A stretch of DNA of 64,000 bases from Rhea pennata. Its lineage: Eukaryota; Chordata; Aves; Rheiformes; Rheidae. The position numbers and the translations under genes are program-made. The stretch is from assembly GCF_028389875.1 (NCBI RefSeq), contig NC_084687.1, forward strand, positions 7,538,157-7,602,156, written 5' to 3'. Below the pieces are notes generated by a model. The model was given only the letters and a program-made list of their open reading frames with translations. It had not been told where the DNA came from and ran no database searches. Shown here one piece after another: positions 14,401-24,271 of the stretch. Every line of letters starts with the position of its first letter. Position 1 is the stretch's first letter.

Positions 14401-15433
14401 CCCAAGAAGGTGAGGCCGGGAGGGCACCTGTGGGGCCGTGGCAGTGGCAGCAGCTCCCACCTCCCTCTGTCCCCAGGGCTTCCCCATCATCTTCCACGGC
14501 GTCTCTGGGGAGGACAAGCGGGAAGCCAGGAGCCCCTCGTTCTTCAACACCTCTGAGATTGAGGTCCTGCTCGGCTACCTTAAGAAGCTGCTGCAGAGCA
14601 GGGGCAAGGGCGGCTGCCCCACCATCTCGCCCGCGGACATCGGCGTCATCTCACCCTACAGGAAGCAGGTGAGGGCGGGCGGGAGCCACCGGCGTGCCGG
14701 GCTTCCTGCTTCACTCTGCTTGACACGCTGCTCCGCCCAGGTGGAGAAGATCCGGAAAGCTGTCACCTCCCTGGACCACGACTTGCGGAAGCTGCCAGAC
14801 ATCGGCCTGCTGAAGGTGTGTTGGGGGGACGGCGGCGTGCGGGGACAGCCCGGAGGGGCCGTGGCGCCCGGCCTCACCCCGCCGCACCCCCCAGGTGGGC
14901 TCCGTGGAGCAGTTCCAGGGCCAGGAGCGGCGCGTGGTCCTCATCTCCACCGTGCGCAGCTGCAGCGAGTACCTCCGCCTCGACGAGACCTTCAAGCTGG
15001 GCTTCCTGAAGAACCCCAAGGTACCAGGGCGCCCCGAGCCGGCTGCGTGCTGCCCGCGTGCCATGCGGCCGCAGGGGCAAAGCCCTCGCTCTCCTCCTCC
15101 TCTGCCGCAGAGGTTCAACGTGGCCCTCACCAGGGCCAAGGCTCTGCTCATTGTGGTGGGCAACCCCGCCGTCCTCAGCAAGGACCACCACTGGCGCAGG
15201 TGAGCCCGGCCCTGGCCCGCGAGGCGCTTGGCGCTCCTGCCCGACGGGCAAGGACGGTGCTCGGTGAGCCCACGCTCTGCCCCGGCAGGTTCCTCACCTA
15301 CTGCAAGGAGGAGGGTGGCTACACGGGCTACCCCTACGACGAGGAGGAGGAGGACAAGGAGGACAAGGAGGAGGAGGAGGACAAGCAGGGGGGCCTGGCC
15401 GCCAGGCTCGGCTCCCTCCACTTGAGCAACTAG
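8440..15433 (+). CDS. MOV10: MOV10 RISC-associated RNA helicase (SF1, UPF1-like)
   Basis: An ATP-dependent 5'-3' RNA helicase of cytoplasmic granules that remodels 3' UTRs, works with Argonaute and UPF1, and restricts retroelements and viruses. Twenty-one coding exons join in phase to 977 codons (human 1003): 8440-8573, 9965-10061, 10817-10944, 11018-11256, 11342-11582, 11686-11808, 11931-12084, 12201-12355, 12498-12674, 12778-12925, 13002-13163, 13237-13340, 13448-13545, 13626-13745, 14103-14205, 14286-14409, 14477-14668, 14741-14815, 14895-15020, 15111-15199, 15289-15433. Walker A GPPGTGKT is residues 516-523, the Walker B box is DECG at 638-641 (DEAG in human), GDPQQLGP 674-681, [11 protein letters not shown] 859-869 and [10 protein letters not shown] 901-910. 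The start ATG at 8440 has an in-frame N-terminus resembling the family. The N-terminal linker (exon 3) is low in complexity, and the C-terminus has an acidic run at 947-962 absent from human. Identity is certain; exon 3 is the least sure. Confidence 0.95.
8574..9964 (+). other. MOV10: MOV10 intron 1, GC-rich with degenerate short repeats
   Basis: 1.4-kb phase-2 intron with donor GTGAG and acceptor GTGCAG. Degenerate CCAGCATCGC-type repeats occur at about 8605-8725, and CGGCACGGCCACGG-type repeats at about 9470-9620. No further exon was recognised. Confidence 0.75.
10090..10789 (+). repeat. 18/12-bp GC-rich minisatellite in MOV10 intron 2
   Basis: About 700 bp of degenerate units built on GTGCCTGCGGTGGTTCCC (18 bp) interspersed with GCGGTGGTTCCC (12 bp). 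Because the periods are multiples of three and stop triplets are rare, several frames on both strands stay open for about 300 codons. The repeat fills most of the 755-bp intron between MOV10 coding exons 2 and 3. Confidence 0.9.
13775..14098 (+). repeat. Degenerate minisatellite in MOV10 intron 14
   Basis: Irregular repeats around GGGAGTGACAGTGTCACCA, CATGCACCATGGTGG and similar modules make up nearly all of the 357-bp intron. Periodicity is loose, roughly 45-70 bp, and was judged by eye. Confidence 0.7.
15341..15386 (+). repeat. MOV10: Coding GAG/GAC/AAG microsatellite in MOV10 last exon
   Basis: A purine-rich triplet tract encodes the acidic run D947-K962 close to the C-terminus. Such tracts change length easily; human MOV10 has no matching run. 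Confidence 0.85.
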
Positions 15434-15535
15434 TGGCTACGTGGGCGAGGGCCGGGGCTCGCGCGGCGCGGTGCCGCCCGCCTGGGACGCAGGACGCCCG
15501 AGCTCGCCGGGGCGCTCAGCAGCCCGCGCGGGGCG

Positions 15536-16140
15536 TCCCCGCACCCCGCTCCGCCCCGGGCGTCCCTGCACCCTGCTCCACCCCAGGCGTCCCCACGTCC
15601 CCGCACCCCGCTCCGCCCCGGGCGTCCCCGCACCCTGCTCCACCCCGGGCGTCCCCGCGTCCCCGCACCCTGCTCCACCCCGGGCGTCCCCGCACCCTGC
15701 TCCACCCCGGGCGTCCCCGCGTCCCCGCACCCTGCTCCACCCCGGGCGTCCCCACGTCCCCGCACCCCGCTCCGCCCCGGGCGTCCCCGCACCCCGCTCC
15801 ACCCCGGGCGTCCCCGCACCCTGCTCCACCCCGGGCGTCCCCGCGTCCCCGCACCCTGCTCCACCCCTGGCGTCCCCGCATCCCTGCACCCCGCTCTGCC
15901 CTGGGCGTCCCCGCACCCCGCTCCACCCCGGGTGTCCCCGCGTCCCTGCACCCCGCTCTGCCCTGGGCGTCCCTGCACCCCGGGCATCCCCGCATCCCCA
16001 CGCCCCGCTCTGCCCCAGGCGTCCCCGCATCCCACTTTGCCCCGGCCATCCCCGCGCCCTGCTCTGCCCCGGGCGTCCCCGCACCCTGCTCTGCCTCGGG
16101 CATTCCCGTGTCCCGGTGCCCCGCTCTGCCCCGGGCAGCT
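15536..16140 (+). repeat. 27/35-bp minisatellite in MOV10 3' UTR
   Basis: About 20 copies of a C-rich unit. The core is GTCCCCGCACCCTGCTCCAC followed by CCCGGGC (27 bp); in some copies an extra GTCCCCGC lengthens it to 35 bp. The centre (about 15600-15880) is nearly uniform and the right end is degenerate. It gives stop-free frames on both strands that are not genes. Confidence 0.9.
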
Positions 16141-16284
16141 CCATGCTCCCGGCTGCCTGTGGGCCGCTGCCAGGCAGCAGTGCTCGACACGGACCCGTGC
16201 ATGGCGCAGGCACCTCCAACTTGGAAATGGCAGCAGGCATCTCGGCAGGCCAGAGCAGGAACTCCACTGCAGACACCCAGCTGG

Positions 16285-16490
16285 AGCCACGCTGTGCTGC
16301 ACCGTGTTGTGCCGCACTGCACCAGGCTGTGCTGTGCCGTACCGTGCCATGCTGCATTGTGCTGCACTGCACCATGCTGTACCGCACCGTGTCATGCCGC
16401 ACTGCACCGGGCCGTGCTGTCCCGTTCCACACCGTGCCATGCCGCACTGCACTGCACCACGCCATGCTGCACCGTGCCATGCTGCCAGCA
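16285..16490 (+). repeat. Pentamer-periodic array (GTGCC/GCACT/ATGCT) in MOV10 3' UTR
   Basis: Successive pentamers such as GTGCC, ATGCT, GCACT, GCACC and GTACC repeat for about 200 bp, just before the poly(A) signal. A related array in the same orientation lies at 16905-17035, on the RHOC side. Confidence 0.75.
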
Positions 16491-16512
16491 TGTGCCTCCT
16501 CCCCCTCCCTGC

Positions 16513-16518
16513 AATAAA
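16513..16518 (+). other. MOV10: MOV10 poly(A) signal AATAAA
   Basis: Canonical hexamer 1,080 bp after the MOV10 stop and just after the pentamer array. No competing signal was seen between the stop codon and this site. Confidence 0.65.
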
Positions 16519-16711
16519 GCCTTACAGATGACTGCTGCATCGGTTCTTGCCAGCCCAGCCACGGTGCCCCAGTGGCAGGGAAGGGCTCAAAACCACCACC
16601 CAGGTGCTGCCCCACAGAGCCCAGTGAGGCTGAGCACCAGGCACTGAGGCCGCATGGAGGTGGAAGGAGGCCACAGCAGCGGAGTTCCCAGCACCAACAC
16701 ACCTGTTTGCA

Positions 16712-16717
16712 TTTATT
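16712..16717 (-). other. RHOC: RHOC poly(A) signal AATAAA (minus strand)
   Basis: TTTATT on the plus strand reads AATAAA on the minus strand, 639 bp downstream of the RHOC stop. On the minus strand it is followed by a GT-rich stretch (CAGGTGTGTTGGTGC, 16705-16691), as expected of a downstream element. Confidence 0.6.
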
Positions 16718-16904
16718 CTCCCAGCTATGGTTTGCATTACTGGTGCCAAGTCCATGGTCAGCTCAGCCACAAGGAGGAGCGAGGCGCACGGGCTGGGAGG
16801 CACCGGCGCCGCGCGGGTCCGGGAGCTGAGTGTCTGGGGCAGCTGCCAAGCACCCTGCACAGGTGGCTCTGCACGGCCCTGCCTGCGGAGTGGGACCAAA
16901 ATTG

Positions 16905-17035
16905 CCCCGGTGGGCCGTGCCGCACCGTGTCGCACTGTGCTGCACCGTGCCATGCGCGGCTGCACTGCGCTACACCACGCTGTGCTACACTGCTGTGCTG
17001 CGCTACACCGTGCCGCGCTACGCTGTGCCAGCACT
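16905..17035 (-). repeat. Pentamer-periodic array in RHOC 3' UTR
   Basis: On the plus strand this repeats GTGCC, GCACT, GTGCT and GCTAC pentamers, like the MOV10 3' UTR array at 16285-16490. It lies inside the predicted RHOC 3' UTR (16690-17355), so the RHOC mRNA would carry the complement. Confidence 0.7.
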
Positions 17036-17184
17036 GGAGCTATCAAACACACCGCCCAGCCCCAGCGGTGCCCGGTGCCCCGGCGGCAGCTTCTGCACGG
17101 TGGGCACTGGCACGTCAGCTCCTGTAGGTGCAGGATGGTGCAGGAAGGGCCAGAGTGGCGCAGGGCAGCACGGGAGGGTGCAGC

Positions 17185-17338
17185 GCAGGAGGGTCCGGGG
17201 TGGCGCAGGAGGGTCCGGGGCAGTGCAGGAGGGTCCGGGGCAGCGCAGGAGGGTGCAGCACAGGAGGGTCCGGGGCGGTGCAGGAGGGTCTGGGGGCGCT
17301 GCAAGAGGGTCCAGGGCGGCGCAGGAGGGTCCGGGGCG
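17185..17338 (-). repeat. 20-bp minisatellite in RHOC 3' UTR
   Basis: About eight copies of GCGCAGGAGGGTCCGGGGCA and variants, given for the plus strand, starting 17 bp from the RHOC stop codon. In the RHOC mRNA it is a C-rich tract. Confidence 0.85.
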
Positions 17339-17355
17339 TCCCCCGGCCCCGCCGC

Positions 17356-18400
<1,045 letters not shown>

Positions 18401-19739
18401 TAATAAGCACCGGGGGCCAAAATACTTCAGCAAACTAAGCGGGCACGTGGCGCAACCGAGGGTTTCAGGAGCGAGCAGCGTTTCAGGCGCCTCACTGGGG
18501 ATTTGTGTGGCTCTTCGGAAGAGCACAGCCCAACCAGGCAGCACCTTCGGCACGCCAAGAAAGAGCAGAATGAAACACAACCGCTCTCCTCTGTTTTCCC
18601 AGCAGCTGCTCTGAAGCCATCGCGGTACAAACAGCCCGGGCTCCGGCACGGCCGTGACAGCCTGAGCCGCTCTAGCTCCATGACTCAAGAGGCCAAGTTC
18701 CTGCTGGGTAGGAAATGGGGAATTCCTCCAGAAACAGGATGCATCGTTCATCCAGTTTCTGTTACAGGATCTCAGGAAGTGGCAGAGAAGGACGTTAACG
18801 CTTTGAAGAAGGAATGAAACCGGGGACAGAAACCTTCCAGCCAACCTCTCTGACCAGACCCGAGCCCCCTGCGCCAGCGGGCGGGTTTCGGGGATTCCTG
18901 GTTTAGAACAAACTGTTTGTTGCTGGCTCAGCCCTTGCGCCGGGCCCGCGACACCACCTGCCCGCGAAACCACCCGAATCCCCGGCCGTGGCCCCAGCCG
19001 CAGCCCGGAGCGGGGCAGCGGGGGCTCGCCGGGGGCCGCGCCGAGGCCGGGCCCCGCGCACCGCCCCCGGCCCCGCGCGCGTCCTGCTCCGACCGAAACC
19101 TCCGCGCCGAGGAACTGCCCGGGGCGGCGCAGCAGGAAAGAGGGTCAAGTCTTCCGACGCCGCTCCCACAGCAAGGATCCGATCCCTGCACAACCAGACG
19201 TGCTACAGCTGTCAACGCTCCCCGAGCCACCTTCCTGGCAGAAGACGGGAGAGCGGACCCGGGGCTCGTGCTCGTGCACATCCAGGACGGGTTTGCAGAG
19301 CATCACACAGCGTTTCGTTACAGCCTTGTCGGATTATCGGGAAATATTTCCCCCGTTGTGGCAATTCTCCCATTGCTCCCTAGGACTGGAAGGCAGCGAG
19401 ACATTCGGAACAACTGCTCCAACACCATCATTTAAAAGGACCAGTTAACCCTGTCCCCAAGCCATTTTGCAATGGAAAGTCAGACTGCTTTGATTTAACC
19501 TTCGTTTGGGAAGGAGCTGGGTTAACGCAAGCCAAGCCAGGCTGAAGGCTGAAATAACTCACACGGCATTTCGCCAGATTCCCCAAAGCCCAAACCTCAG
19601 GCTTTTAGTTAAGCCAGCACAACCCATAATACGCAGATCTTGGAGAGTCCACAGCACCCAAAAAGCACGGAAGACAGCACGAAACCCTAGTAAGGAACAC
19701 AGAAAACGTTTGCTAACCAGCGCAGGCGGGGACAAACCG

Positions 19740-20340
19740 TCCCCGCTCCCGAAGGCGGCTCTGTGCATGCGAGGGGCGGCTGCAGCCTCCCGCGGCATCG
19801 CCGGGCGAGCGCCGGTATCAGCTACGCCGGCGCTCAGCCGTGCTGGAGCCCCGAGGCCGGCAGGACGCGCAGCTCCCGCCCGGCCCGCAGCCCCCGCCGC
19901 GGCCAGATCCAATTGCCTCTAATTCCTCGGGCCGGCAGCGGGTCGCGGAGGAAGCCGCAGCTGCACGGCTTCGCCCAGGCTCTCTCGCGGGGAGCCGGCA
20001 AAACGCAGTCTTCGGCGGCTCGCGAGCCCGGAGCTTCCCCGTCCCGCTTGCCATCGCTTCCAAACCACCGGGCACGCGGCACTGCGGGTCAGGAAAGCGC
20101 CTTTTTACACCTCCTGGGAAAGCTGCCCAAAGCGCTGCTCGAGGCCGACGCCTGCGGCGTCCGAGGGGCCAGCGTGCTCCGAACGGGAGCTCCAGCTACC
20201 GCTCGCGAACCGCGCGACGCGGTCAGACGGGCTGAAATGCAGAGCGCGCTCCAGCGCCGCAGGAGCAGCCCGGGCAGCCGGGGAGCGGGAGCGAGCAGGC
20301 AAGGCCCTGTCAACCCCCGGAGCACATCCGCAGGCAAAGC
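19740..20340. promoter_or_regulatory. CpG-rich island between RHOC and PPM1J
   Basis: Dense CpG run with many CGC/GCG words, 1.6 to 2.2 kb upstream of the RHOC coding start. It could be a RHOC promoter or an internal enhancer; no TSS motif was identified. Confidence 0.3.
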
Positions 20341-21359
20341 AGAGGGAGGGACTTGCGACCGAGGGGTTTGAAAGCCCAGCGGGGCCTGAAGCGCTTGGCG
20401 ATGCAGCCCATTAGACAAACCTCACCAGGAGCAGAGAGTCTTATTACAACTAACTTAAACGTCTTCTGTGTCTAGATGGCACCCAAAGATGTGAAAGCCA
20501 GAGCATTGCTCCTGAAACGGTGACCAGACCTTGTGTGCACAAAACACCTCTTACATTGAACTCAGAGGGTGACAGCTGGGGACTCTCTCATATCACTCTG
20601 CTAAAGAGAAGTTAACTTTTTATATACAGTTGCTGAACCTGTTGGGCCACCTGAAGCATTTTATTTTAATAGGATGCACCAAAAACAATTTGAGTGAAAA
20701 ACATGCGCATAGGGAGCGAGCAGTGAGGAAAACCCCATCAGTATCCCGAGGGGACAGAGTTTCCTCTTTCTTCCAATTTTCCACTCCCTCTGGTACCTAC
20801 ATCATTTTGCCTCCCCCCCAAGAGGCCGGGGCTGCCTGCCCTCCCCTCTTTTCCGAAGAGCATTACCCAGTTTGCTACTGAACCTTGCCCTGGAGTAGCA
20901 GCCCTCCCAGGCTGGCAGCAGCGCAAGTACCTTGCTGAAAGGTTCAAGTCACACACTAGGACTGCAGCAAACGCCTGCACTCGTGCAAGGTTTTACTGCC
21001 GTTGCCCCAGGGCCAGGCAATATTTGCTAACACATTCCTTGCTTTTCACATCAATACTCTCCAGCGTAAGCAGCAAGTTACAGAGTAAATGGTTAAAGGC
21101 TCCTGAAAACCTGTTGGAAGAGGGTGACTTAGCTTTTTTTGCACTTAAAAAACATTTTGCGGGAAAAGCCGTATCTGTCAAGAACATGGATGCGGTTCAA
21201 GGTCTGTGCGGTCTCGCACAGCTTTAACCATGCTCCTCGCAGCTAAGAGGAGCCGAGCGTAAAGCGAAACTGCTGGGCCGCCAGAAGACGCTTGGAAAGA
21301 GAGAAGGTAAAACGCGGCTGCTCTCGGTGACACGGGGACGGAGCAGCAGCCGGAGCCGG

Positions 21360-22160
21360 CGGCTTCCTGCCTTCAGCCTCGCAGCCTAAGCCAACGCTCG
21401 GCCGGGCCGCGGGGCGCCGGCGGTCGCCGGAGAGGCTCGCTCCCTGCTCCGAAGCCAGCACGCAGCGATCCCCCCTCCGCCGGCCCCCAGCCGGCGAGCT
21501 CAAGCAAAGGGAGCTTCTTTCCCCTTTTCCGACGCAAACACGGAGCCGCTGCTCGGATGAGGGGGCCGCCCGGAGCGGGGCGCGTCCGGCGACGGGACCC
21601 CCCAGCCTCGCGGGGCCCGGGGCTCCCCCCGGACACCCGCCGCCCCGTCCGCCCCGTCCCGTCCCCCCGGGGCACCGGCCCGGCGCCGCTCGCGTGTCCT
21701 GCTGCGCCCCAGCCCGCGCCCGGACCTCCAGCCACGACGCCGGACCCCCAGCAGCGCTCCAGGACCCCAGCACTGACCTCGGACCCCCAGCAGCCCTTCA
21801 GGACCCCCAGCCCTGACTCTGGACCCCCTCCAGCCCCCTGCACACCCGGACCCCCGCAGCCCCCCAGGGCCCCCAGCCGTGACCCGGACCCCCCGCAGTC
21901 CCCCTCCACCCCGTTCCCCCACCCCCTCCGCTCCGCACCTCGCTCCGGCCCCGGCCCCGGCCCCGGCCCCGCAGCGTGGCTCGGGCGGGGCCGCCGCTGC
22001 CGCCGTGGGGCGGCTCGGGAGGGGCCGGGCCGGGCACCGCCCGTCGGGGCCGCCCCCGCAGCGGCCGCTTCCGCGCCGTCTCCGCGCGTTTGGCGGCCGA
22101 GCATCCCGGGGGGGAGTAGGGCCGGGCAGGGGGGCGGGCAGGGGCGCCTCTGCGGACTCG
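21360..22160 (-). promoter_or_regulatory. RHOC: Strong CpG island, candidate RHOC promoter
   Basis: The most GC-rich block between the two minus-strand genes, with several CCGCCCC/GGGGCGG GC-box words around 21960-22140. It lies 3.2-4 kb upstream of the RHOC coding exons. Assignment to RHOC rests on strand and position only. Confidence 0.35.
21719..21910. repeat. Degenerate GGACCCCCAGC minisatellite
   Basis: Repeated modules of GGACCCCCAGC separated by 10-25 variable bases, at least seven copies. It lies inside the CpG island at 21360-22160. Confidence 0.75.
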
Positions 22161-23324
22161 CTGCTTGCAGACAACCTGTGGAGCCAGTCGGGAAATGTTT
22201 TCCCCTGTTTTACTGACAGCAGAAAGGGGGAGAAGCAGTCACAGCGTCACTCCCGTTTTTTCGATCAGCTCCGGGAGCAAGCAGGCGCTTCCGGGAAGAG
22301 CTGAGCTCGCTTCACCCGCATCCTCCCTCCAGACAGGGCTGACAGCAAAGAGCATCGCACATTGCACCCTCCCAAGCAGGAACCTCCATCATCCAAGCAC
22401 ATCCCCGAGGAAACGCCTTCCCCTCGTTAGCAACTAACGGCAGTGCCGAGAGCCGGGGAAAGGCAGCTCAGCCCGGAAAGGCTTTTTGGTGCCAAAGCAG
22501 CAGCACCAGGGAGAGGAGGAGGAGGCCAGCAGCTGAACCTCTCCTTCCCCCTCCGGCTGCTGGCTGGTCCCTGCAGAAATGCCTGGGAAGGACGGAATGA
22601 GGCCGCCGGAGCACGGCACCGCACTCCCCCTGTGCTGCCCAAGCACTCTCCGTGACTCAGCAAGGGAAAGGCGGCTCCAGGGCCCTGGCCCAGACCCTGG
22701 CACACAAACCGATCCTATTTTAAGCGCTCAGAGACAGTTTTTCTTAATTTATCAAGCTCCGGACCAGAGGCTAGCTCCAAAGGAAATGTTCCCAGATAGA
22801 AAAAGGGAACCACAGAGGAAGCTTTAAATGCAGACTCTGCCTGCGCTTCCTTGCCTTCACCCACGCTCCCAGCAGCGCCCCGGAAAAGCAGAGCCCGCTG
22901 TTGGCGAGCGGGGGGCTGGAGCTGTGCAGACCGGGGCGAGGACGACGTGCACGAGCGCTTGCACACGAGGGGCGAAGCACGGAGGCCGGGGCATGGGCCC
23001 TGCCTCTCCCACGGAGCCTCAGCTCCCGGCGCTCCCCGGGGTTTGCAGCCGGCAGAGCTGCCTCCATCCTCAGCTGCCCAGCTGGCAGGTCCCTCCAGCC
23101 AAAGGGCTTCCTCCCTCCGGAAGGAGGGAGGGAGGGGAAGGCGGAGGGGCAGGGAAACCACCAGCTTTTAGCGAGCCTCTCTGCAGGAGCCCCGCGGGAA
23201 GCGAAGCAGCTTCGCGCGAGCACCGCAGGAGCCTCCCCAGCCTGCGCAGCTCCCTCCAGCGCTCCGGACGCCAACCGGCTAAAAGCACGCGGGGTATCCT
23301 TCACCTCCCGTTACGTGCTCCCAG

Positions 23325-23330
23325 TTTATT
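23325..23330 (-). other. PPM1J: Candidate PPM1J poly(A) signal (minus strand)
   Basis: TTTATT on the plus strand, AATAAA on the minus strand, 942 bp downstream of the PPM1J stop codon. It is the first canonical signal that I noticed after the stop on this strand. Confidence 0.4.
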
Positions 23331-24271
23331 TACATCTTGCTGATTACAAGAGACAAGCAGCAGCCCCCAGCGGTGACACGTGACAAGCGCTGGCCGCCCC
23401 CAGCCACAGTGGGACATGGAGAAACGGCCGGTGCCGCAGCGCGTCTCCCGGAGGGGAGCCCGGCCCCCCGGCGGCCCGCCGCGCTGCTCCCCTTTCGGGG
23501 TGCACGGCCCAAAACGGGAGGCTCTGCCGACACCAACCGCCGCTCAGCACCAGCTTTGAGATCTTTAAGCGCAAGGAGAGAGTTGCCTTTTTCTTTTCCA
23601 TCACAGCAAGCGGATTTTACTGTTGGTCTCCAGCCCGCAGCTAAGCAGACCTGTGCCGCATGCTTAAGCTGTGAAGCTTGGCTGAACAGAGCTGCTCTGC
23701 GTGCAGCTGGTGCTCAGCAGTGCCCAGATGAGAACGGCTCAAAAATATACACATATATTCACACCTACCCCCCCCAACCAGAGCTCTGCGTTTGGGCAGT
23801 CTCCCGCCCAGCTCCCCAGTAATAAATAGTGGCTCTCGAGCCGCAGCAAGGACCCAAGGGGCGGGCAGATTCGGCGGGCTGCAGCCAGCGCTGCGCAGGC
23901 GCAGCGGGCTCCCGCCATCGCCTCCAGCGGGCCACAGCCCCCGAGACCTGAGACGGAGGTGCAGCGAAGAGCCTGCTCCAGTGTGGCGGTGCAAAATCCC
24001 CGGGGCGGCGGGCACAGGAGGCGACGTCCGCCGCAGCAGGAACCCGCTCCGAGCACACCGGCGCGACCCGGGGGCGAGGCGCGAAGGCTGCACCGCGGAG
24101 CCCGGGAGCGTTTAGGCTCGACCAAGGCAAACGGCAGGAGGAGAAGCAGCCCCCGGTCCCCGGCACAGAGCCTCCGAGGTGATCGCTCTTCTCGCCGCCG
24201 GCTCGGGAAGCCGGCGCTGCCCGGAGGGGCGGCCCCGCGGCGGCTCCGGCCCCCGCCCGCGGCACGGGGCG

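Larger units (their letters stand above)
15434..16535 (+). other. MOV10: MOV10 3' UTR
   Basis: Runs from the TAG at 15431-15433 to shortly after AATAAA at 16513-16518. Most of it is tandem repeat (15536-16140 and 16290-16490). The limit is inferred from the poly(A) signal, the only one seen on this strand before the RHOC end. Confidence 0.6.

Noticed and set aside
15430-16702. Open frames of 280-420 codons on both strands after MOV10
   Set aside because: They follow the 27/35-bp minisatellite in the 3' UTR. No start context, splice signal or family similarity supports them.
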